Shown in pieces: positions 6,281-10,442 of a DNA stretch of 10,442 nucleotides. The number at the start of each line of letters is the position of its first letter. The stretch's first letter is position 1. The translations under genes and the position numbers were made by a program. Under the pieces are notes generated by a model. The model was given only the letters and a program-made list of their open reading frames with translations, was not told the DNA's origin and made no database searches. This DNA is from Desulfobacteraceae bacterium (GTDB taxonomy: Bacteria; Desulfobacterota; Desulfobacteria; Desulfobacterales; Desulfobacteraceae), in the NCBI GenBank assembly GCA_003354055.1, contig PIVQ01000199.1, positions 1-10,442 on the forward strand. The letters run 5' to 3'.

Positions 6281-7360
6281 ATGAACTCCTTAAAAATTAT
6301 CCAAAACGCATTATTAAATTCCGAACGTCTTTCTAAATTAGACTTCTCAAGTTTACAAAAGAAAATCCAAGATAAAAATTATATCCAAAACATCAATACA
6401 TTTTTATCAAGATTATTTCAATTATATAATAATCAAATGGGTATTAATACAAAAACAACAAAACTTTTCTTATCTGCTTATGTTATGATGAACCATAGAG
6501 AAGTTGTAACATCTAATGATACATATGCTATTAAATTAGGTAATTATGCAATAGATATGATTTTACATTTAGATACTTTATTTACTAAACAAAAAGTAAC
6601 ATTAAAAGATTACAATAACTTTATGAATGCTTTCAACCGATATATTGAGTTTTTCCAAGTATGGCAAGAAAGAGATTCATTATTAATGGCTCGTCCATGT
6701 ATTAATTCTTATTTTAATATTGAAATGACAATTGAATCACTTGAAAACACTGAACAAAAAGAAACTGATGAACAAATTAAATTAAGACAAGAAAAAATCT
6801 CAGATTTAAAAAGAGTATTAAAAAAATTAAAACAAAATATTAAAATTATCGCAGGACAAAAAGGTTTATCATTCTTAGAATCAAAAGATATGCCTTATTT
6901 CAAAGATGAAGAAATCTTTAAAAGTGTTGAACAAACTGTAAGAAAAGCATTTTGGGATGTTGTTTGTGAAAACTTTGAAAATGAAAAATATGATCAACTT
7001 ATTGTATTATTAGGAGATTTAAAAACAATGATTATTGAATTAGTTCCAAATGCAAAATCAATTGTAGATGAGATGAATCAAGTTATTGATACTGAATTAT
7101 TAACTCAAATGATTAATAATGGTTTATTGAATGACCAAGCAATTCAAACATATATTCATTATATTATCGCACAGATTGAAAAATTACAATCAGCAAGTGA
7201 AGATGAAAATACAAGAATGTTTAGAGAAAATATTGATACTATGATTAAGAATGGAGAAAAACGTTCATCAGTATTAAGATATTTCTTTAAAAATGCTTTT
7301 GCTAAATTAGAAAAAATTAAAGCAATTACATTAAGAATTAGAGCAGGTTTAAAACAATAA
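6281..7360 (+). CDS. T-complex protein 11 (TCP11/SOK1)-like protein
   Basis: This 359-residue, all-helical protein matches the eukaryotic TCP11 family at several spaced blocks. TKLFLSAYVMMNHREVV (60-76) matches the 'FL.AY.I..HP..V' block. NNFMNAFNRYIEFFQVWQERDSLLM (112-136) matches 'l..F..aw..Y...F..WK..Da..L'. FNIEMTIESL (145-154) and KAFWDVVCENFENEKYDQLIVLLGDLKTMIIELVP (222-256) match the 'aFWd.l...l...p.dY..l..Ll.ei...l..l.P' block. A Lys/Glu-rich segment (155-190) lies between, perhaps a coiled coil. No membrane segment is seen. In animals TCP11 is linked to cAMP signalling in sperm; in yeast SOK1 suppresses loss of protein kinase A; biochemical activity is unclear. The exact early octamer upstream and a strong hairpin downstream make this its own early unit. 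A host-derived signalling modulator is inferred. Confidence 0.75.
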   Translation: MNSLKIIQNALLNSERLSKLDFSSLQKKIQDKNYIQNINTFLSRLFQLYNNQMGINTKTTKLFLSAYVMMNHREVVTSNDTYAIKLGNYAIDMILHLDTLFTKQKVTLKDYNNFMNAFNRYIEFFQVWQERDSLLMARPCINSYFNIEMTIESLENTEQKETDEQIKLRQEKISDLKRVLKKLKQNIKIIAGQKGLSFLESKDMPYFKDEEIFKSVEQTVRKAFWDVVCENFENEKYDQLIVLLGDLKTMIIELVPNAKSIVDEMNQVIDTELLTQMINNGLLNDQAIQTYIHYIIAQIEKLQSASEDENTRMFRENIDTMIKNGEKRSSVLRYFFKNAFAKLEKIKAITLRIRAGLKQ

Positions 7361-7377
7361 GTTATTTAATTAAGATT

Positions 7378-7410
7378 TTTTATTTTATATTCATACTATA
7401 TAAAATAAAA
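7378..7410. terminator. Strong bidirectional 3' hairpin between convergent genes
   Basis: Arms ttttattttatat (7378-7390) and atataaaataaaa (7398-7410) form a perfect 13-bp stem with loop TCATACT. It lies in the 77-bp gap between the ends of the TCP11-like gene (plus) and the GNAT gene (minus), 17 bases and 27 bases from their stops. Being palindromic, it can serve both transcripts, as expected of the Mimivirus hairpin 3' processing signal. Confidence 0.75.
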
Positions 7411-7437
7411 TGTTATTGTTGATTACTTCAAGTATTC

Positions 7438-8094
7438 CTAAAATAATATAAAGTTAATTGCTTGCATAAATAATCCTTCTTCTTCCTTTTTAGGTTTATT
7501 CTTCTTTCTTTTTTTCTTCTTTTTTTTCTTCTTCTTTTTTTTCTTCTTTCGTTTTTTAGTGTCTTTATCTTCTATTTGTTTTAATATTTCAAATGCTCTT
7601 TTATCTAAATCTTTCCAAGAAATATCATCCTTTTTTTTCTTTTTAATAAATCTTTTTTCAATACTTTGAAGATGTCCTTTCTTCCTTTTCAATTCACCTG
7701 ATATTTGCCAACCATTTTTTCTGTAAAAGTTTAAAGCACTATCAACGGCATCTGCTCTTATAATATTAATCTTATTATCCTTAGCGTATTTTTCCATTTT
7801 TTTAATTAATTGTTGTCCTAATCCTTTTCTACCACCTTTTGTACAAATAACATCTAAATATATGTAATCACTTTCTTTCTTATCTTTAACCTTATAGAAC
7901 ATGATAAAACCAACATATTTATCATTTCTTTTTGCAATAAAACCTTCAATATCTTTTCTATTAAAGGCATCTTCAATATAATCTTCATCAATTATTTCTC
8001 TACACATATCAAATGCTTTATTTGTTTTGATTAAGTCTTTTTCTATTTGTGATTTTTTATTCTTATTATATTTAAATATTTTGGTATCAACCAT
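7438..8094 (-). CDS. GNAT-family N-acetyltransferase with poly-lysine tail
   Basis: This 218-residue protein has an N-terminal GNAT domain (about 1-150). The acetyl-CoA pyrophosphate-binding motif A is LDVICTKGGRKGLGQQLI (80-97; R/Q-x-x-G-x-G type), preceded by strand VGFIMFYKV (61-69). Motif B is SALNFYRKNGW (119-129), where the Asn/Tyr pair is typical. It transfers an acetyl group from acetyl-CoA to an amine; the substrate cannot be told. After the fold come a lysine patch (151-155), a short helix (158-176) and a basic tail with 13 Lys in a row (183-195), KKEEE, and a hydrophobic end LFMQAINFILF (208-218). The tail is coded by mixed AAA/AAG codons with runs of up to eight T on the plus strand. 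It converges on the TCP11-like gene and diverges from the RING gene over a 68-bp spacer. No minus-strand AAAATTGA was seen before it. Confidence 0.85.
   Translation of the reverse strand: MVDTKIFKYNKNKKSQIEKDLIKTNKAFDMCREIIDEDYIEDAFNRKDIEGFIAKRNDKYVGFIMFYKVKDKKESDYIYLDVICTKGGRKGLGQQLIKKMEKYAKDNKINIIRADAVDSALNFYRKNGWQISGELKRKKGHLQSIEKRFIKKKKKDDISWKDLDKRAFEILKQIEDKDTKKRKKKKKKKKKKKKKRKKNKPKKEEEGLFMQAINFILF
7510..7548 (-). repeat. Poly-lysine codon tract
   Basis: Thirteen consecutive lysine codons of the GNAT gene, mixing AAA and AAG, with poly-T runs of up to eight on the plus strand. The synonymous mixing suggests the lysine run is kept by selection rather than being a pure homopolymer expansion. 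It is also a site where sequencing or polymerase slippage could shift the frame. Confidence 0.7.
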
Positions 8095-8137
8095 AAAATA
8101 TATATATTATATAAATATTTTTAATTTAAAAAATAGT

Positions 8138-8145
8138 AAAATTGA
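8138..8145 (+). promoter_or_regulatory. Early promoter octamer for the RING gene
   Basis: An exact AAAATTGA lies 17 bases before the ATG at 8163, inside the 68-bp divergent spacer. The spacing is shorter than for the other two octamers (32-36 bases), implying a very short leader. Confidence 0.6.
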
Positions 8146-8162
8146 AAATATAATATTATTAA

Positions 8163-8477
8163 ATGGCAGAATTAATAATTTTACCAACAGCTATATTAAG
8201 TATTTATGTATTACCAAGAATAATATTAAAAGTAAAAAGAATACTTGTTAAATATCAACTTAAAAAAAATTTAATGAAAAGAACATTTATATCAGATTCA
8301 AATGATATTTGTATTATATGTCAAGAAGATTACTGTGTAGTTAAAAAATGTACTGAATTATATTGTGGTCATAAATATCATAAAAAATGTATAGATAAAT
8401 GGGTATATATAAAACCAACTTGTCCATTATGCAATGAAGGTATATTAATGAGAAATAGAAAAAGATCACACGTCTAA
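8163..8477 (+). CDS. Membrane-anchored RING-H2 finger protein (putative E3 ubiquitin ligase)
   Basis: This 104-residue protein has an N-terminal hydrophobic segment (about 4-22, LIILPTAILSIYVLPRIIL) followed by a basic stretch (23-40), so it is probably membrane-anchored with the finger in the cytosol. The RING-H2 finger is complete: Cys50, Cys53, Cys68, His70, His73, Cys76, Cys87, Cys90, including CGHKYHKKCIDKW and CPLC, and the usual Trp (80) after the sixth ligand. Such fingers bind E2 enzymes and direct ubiquitin to substrates; giant viruses carry many and they are thought to act on host proteins. At 104 residues it is little more than anchor plus finger. The start is fixed by the octamer and AT-rich leader. 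It ends 11 bases before the convergent DNA polymerase X gene, and I see no strong hairpin in that gap. Confidence 0.88.
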   Translation: MAELIILPTAILSIYVLPRIILKVKRILVKYQLKKNLMKRTFISDSNDICIICQEDYCVVKKCTELYCGHKYHKKCIDKWVYIKPTCPLCNEGILMRNRKRSHV

Positions 8478-8488
8478 TCAGTTTATAA

Positions 8489-9661
8489 TTATCTATCAGT
8501 TGGTTTGATAAATGGTAATCCTAATTTATCAAATAAATCTTTCTCACTTTTTAAAGGTATTATTTTTTTACCTTTTTTTAAATTAAATTCATTGACGGTA
8601 TATCCCTTCTTTTTTGCGTGTTCTCTCAATCTCACATTATGTTCTTTACTCCCTGTGAAATAATTAATAGCAGCATATAGATTTTCCATTGGAACAAATA
8701 AAATATCAATATGTCTAACTAATTTATTAAGTATGAATAATCCCATAAACTTCTTTTTTCCTTGTGCTAATTTTCCAATATATTTATACTCCTCACTTAA
8801 TTTTTGAACTATTTCTGATACATAATCTTTTTTAATTTGTTCTTTTGTTTTTATATTTTTATGATATAATAAAAGATCTATATCTCCTGATTTTTTCTTT
8901 CCTCTTCTATAAGAACCCATTATTTCAAAGTGTAAATCTTTATCAATTGATTTTATAATCTGTTTTAATTCTTTTTCAAACTTTTGTATTTCTCTTCTTG
9001 GTAATTTTTCATGTAAATCTTCATAATATTTAATGCCTAATTGTTGAACATTAGTTAATTTTATATTACCTTTCTTATATTCTTTTCTTAATTGTTGTAA
9101 GTTATTTATACCTTTTTTCAATAACTTTTCTGCGAATTTTGGACCAATACCATCAATGCTTATTAATTCTTCTATTTTTTTTTGACTTTCTCTTAATTCT
9201 TTTAACTTTTTGATTTGTCCTGTTTCAATTGCTTCAAATATTTTATCAGCAGTACTTTTCCCAATTCCTTTTATTTTAATTAGTTCTTTTTTTGTTTTTG
9301 GTAACTTATCAATTTGTTTTAAGGCATAAAAGGCATTATCATATGCTCTTTCTCTGTATGGCTCACCCTTTGATTTATATATTTCTTTTAGTTCCATTAT
9401 TTGTTGAAGTATTGATTCCTTCTTATCTGAAAATCTTCTTGGTGTTTTCTTTATTATTTTCTTTTTCTTTATTATTTTCTTTTTCTTTATTAATATAATT
9501 TTAGGAGTTTGTCTAATTTTTTCCTTTACTTCATAATGATTGTTTATAGTATCACATAATTCCTTCTTCTTTAATTTTGATTTTCCTAATCTTCTTGGTA
9601 ATTCTTTATATAATCTTGTGGCTTTAATAACTTTTAATGTTGATGAATAACAATTTTCCAT
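8489..9661 (-). CDS. DNA polymerase family X (Pol beta/lambda-like)
   Basis: This 390-residue enzyme probably fills short gaps in base-excision repair of viral DNA. Residues 1-50 are a small basic region with a SAP-like look (KSKLKKKELCDTINN), low confidence. Residues 54-75 are a Lys/Ile repeat linker. The 8-kDa lyase domain (about 80-157) has the first helix-hairpin-helix KGIGKSTADKIF (131-142), with Lys140 at the position of the Schiff-base lysine (Pol beta Lys72). The second HhH is DGIGPKFAEKLLKKGI (170-185). The palm has GSYRRGKKKSGDIDLLL (249-265) with metal ligands Asp260 and Asp262, and HIDILF with Asp319. The thumb has YFTGSKEHNVRLREHAKKKGYTVNEF (334-359), and the end (EKDLFDKLGLPFIKPTDR) parallels the end of Pol beta. 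All key residues are present, and it is longer than the minimal African swine fever virus Pol X. I saw no early octamer in the 101 bp upstream. Confidence 0.95.
   Translation of the reverse strand: MENCYSSTLKVIKATRLYKELPRRLGKSKLKKKELCDTINNHYEVKEKIRQTPKIILIKKKKIIKKKKIIKKTPRRFSDKKESILQQIMELKEIYKSKGEPYRERAYDNAFYALKQIDKLPKTKKELIKIKGIGKSTADKIFEAIETGQIKKLKELRESQKKIEELISIDGIGPKFAEKLLKKGINNLQQLRKEYKKGNIKLTNVQQLGIKYYEDLHEKLPRREIQKFEKELKQIIKSIDKDLHFEIMGSYRRGKKKSGDIDLLLYHKNIKTKEQIKKDYVSEIVQKLSEEYKYIGKLAQGKKKFMGLFILNKLVRHIDILFVPMENLYAAINYFTGSKEHNVRLREHAKKKGYTVNEFNLKKGKKIIPLKSEKDLFDKLGLPFIKPTDR
9448..9492 (-). repeat. 18-bp minisatellite in Pol X linker
   Basis: Two perfect 18-bp units (9448-9465, 9466-9483; plus strand tctttattattttctttt) and a 9-bp partial third (9484-9492) encode the six-residue period KKKKII between the N-terminal region and the lyase domain. 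Copy number is likely to vary between strains. Confidence 0.85.
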
Positions 9662-9726
9662 ACTATGTATATAAAATTGTAATATAATAATTTTAATTAA
9701 TAATTGTGATTTAAAAACAAGTCCAT

Positions 9727-9761
9727 TATATAATTTTGTTTTTTAAAAATTAAATTATATA
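9727..9761. terminator. 3' hairpin after the right-edge gene
   Basis: Arms tatataattt (9727-9736) and aaattatata (9752-9761) form a perfect 10-bp stem, and the 15-base loop contains tttttaaaaa, which can pair further. It begins one base past the stop codon (9763-9765) of the minus-strand gene. Confidence 0.55.
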
Positions 9762-9762
9762 C

Positions 9763-10442
9763 TTAATCAAATAATCCAGCCATGATATCATCAACTTTTG
9801 TGATTTCCTCTGCTACTACAGTTTTGATTAATTGTTTGGTGATTCTAATTTTTTTATGTTTTACTTGTTTATCAATTTTTACATAATGGTCATATGCTGA
9901 TGATTTATTTTCTAATTCTTCAGTGTTTAATATTGTTTTTGTGATACCCATATTTTTTAATTGTCTTGCTAATTTTTTAATATCAGTTGTATCTTTTACT
10001 AATTGTTTTTTTATTGTGATAAATGCTTTATTTTGTTTTGTATTTTTTAATTCAATCAATACTTTTTTATTATTATTGAATGCTATTTTCTGTTCAACTA
10101 ATGTATTATATTCTATTTTTTGATTTTCTAACATATTATTATATAATTGTAAAGCAATATCATAAGTACTATTGAAATGTTTATAATTTCCTGTTGTGTT
10201 ATTTTGGAAAAAGTTAAATTTTACCATTGGATATAAATAATTCGTTTGATTTTTGTAAAATGAATATAAATCTCTATATTGGATATTTAATTGTTCTTCA
10301 ATTTCAGTTTCATATTGTTCATGAAATAATTTGATATTTGTTTTTAAGATTTTGAATGTTTTTAATGATGGGATTGCTTTTAAGTTATTTCTTCCATAAA
10401 AATCTTTGGTAATCATTACATATTCTTCTCTTTCTAAATAGA
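9763..10442 (-). CDS. Unrecognised protein, probably 5'-truncated by window edge
   Basis: From the first in-window ATG (10416) there are 217 residues beginning MITKDFYGR and ending DDIMAGLFD. The frame stays open upstream of that ATG to the edge and adds coding-like residues (YLEREEYV), and the AT-only leader seen before every other gene here is missing, so the real start probably lies outside. The visible part is mostly helical and rich in Lys, Asn and Gln, with Tyr/Phe-rich stretches (30-75), no cysteine and no membrane segment. The last 45 residues are basic then acidic (KHKKIRITKQLIKTVVAEEITKVDD). I recognise no domain. It lies 101 bp upstream of Pol X on the same strand, with its own 3' hairpin, so the two are probably separate transcripts. 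Confidence 0.6.
   Translation of the reverse strand, partial: YLEREEYVMITKDFYGRNNLKAIPSLKTFKILKTNIKLFHEQYETEIEEQLNIQYRDLYSFYKNQTNYLYPMVKFNFFQNNTTGNYKHFNSTYDIALQLYNNMLENQKIEYNTLVEQKIAFNNNKKVLIELKNTKQNKAFITIKKQLVKDTTDIKKLARQLKNMGITKTILNTEELENKSSAYDHYVKIDKQVKHKKIRITKQLIKTVVAEEITKVDDIMAGLFD

Noticed and set aside
8027..8251. 74-residue plus-strand ORF spanning the GNAT start and RING start
   Set aside because: It overlaps both real genes and their divergent promoter, and its Ile/Asn/Lys composition is that of translated AT-rich spacer.
9292..9498. 68-residue hydrophobic plus-strand ORF with FSLLFSFSLL repeats
   Set aside because: It is antisense to the Pol X lysine linker; the apparent hydrophobic repeats are the complement of AAA/AAG/ATA codons, not a membrane protein.
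9872..9879. TCAATTTT octamer as a Pol X early promoter
   Set aside because: It is about 210 bases before the Pol X start and inside the coding region of the neighbouring gene (Ile-Asp-Lys codons), so chance is the simpler explanation.
9923..10123. 66-residue hydrophobic plus-strand ORF
   Set aside because: It is antisense to the right-edge gene; hydrophobicity comes from reading Lys/Asn codons backwards.
1..10442. Bacterial, phage or plasmid origin; CRISPR arrays; tRNA genes
   Set aside because: Eukaryotic-type Top2, Pol beta-like Pol X, RING-H2 and TCP11, absent Shine-Dalgarno sites and AAAATTGA promoters argue for a giant virus. No regularly spaced repeats and no tRNA-like cloverleaf were seen.

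Overview
The window looks like part of a giant DNA virus genome (nucleocytoplasmic large DNA virus, most likely Imitervirales/Mimiviridae-like). The reasons are an extremely AT-rich sequence with densely packed intronless genes on both strands and no Shine-Dalgarno signals; a eukaryotic-type DNA topoisomerase II; a full Pol beta-like family X DNA polymerase; a RING-H2 protein; a poxvirus L1/F9-type myristoylated membrane protein; and exact copies of the octamer AAAATTGA, known as the Mimiviridae early promoter, in front of three genes. Family calls rest on motif recognition by eye; no database search was run.

Left edge (1-608, minus): the N-terminal 202 residues of DNA topoisomerase II, cut by the window edge. 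A 245-bp AT-rich divergent spacer follows, with two minus-strand early-promoter octamers.

Virion/entry block (854-6238, all plus, spacers of 31-166 bp): an L1-like myristoylated membrane protein with an unusual second membrane segment and a C-terminal trefoil-like domain; a ten-cysteine, C-terminally anchored protein resembling the poxvirus A16/G9/J5 entry-fusion family; two tandem paralogous N-anchored fibre-like proteins that share a stem but carry unrelated heads; a beta-rich unknown; and a helical, partly hydrophobic unknown. None of these has the early octamer, which fits late expression. Several have small AT hairpins directly after the stop codon.

Accessory/information block (6281-9661): an early-promoter-driven T-complex protein 11 (TCP11)-like protein; a convergent GNAT acetyltransferase with a poly-lysine tail, separated from it by a perfect 13-bp-stem hairpin; a divergent membrane-anchored RING-H2 protein with its own early octamer; and a convergent family X DNA polymerase with intact lyase and polymerase motifs and a repeat-built lysine linker. 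At the right edge is an unrecognised minus-strand gene whose reading frame runs out of the window, so its start is probably missing.

Inferred whole: late surface and membrane-fusion components sit together on one strand, flanked by early genes for DNA topology, base-excision repair and host manipulation. The most novel-looking elements are the cysteine-free L1-like protein with its extra trefoil domain, the stem-conserved/head-swapped fibre pair, and the viral TCP11.
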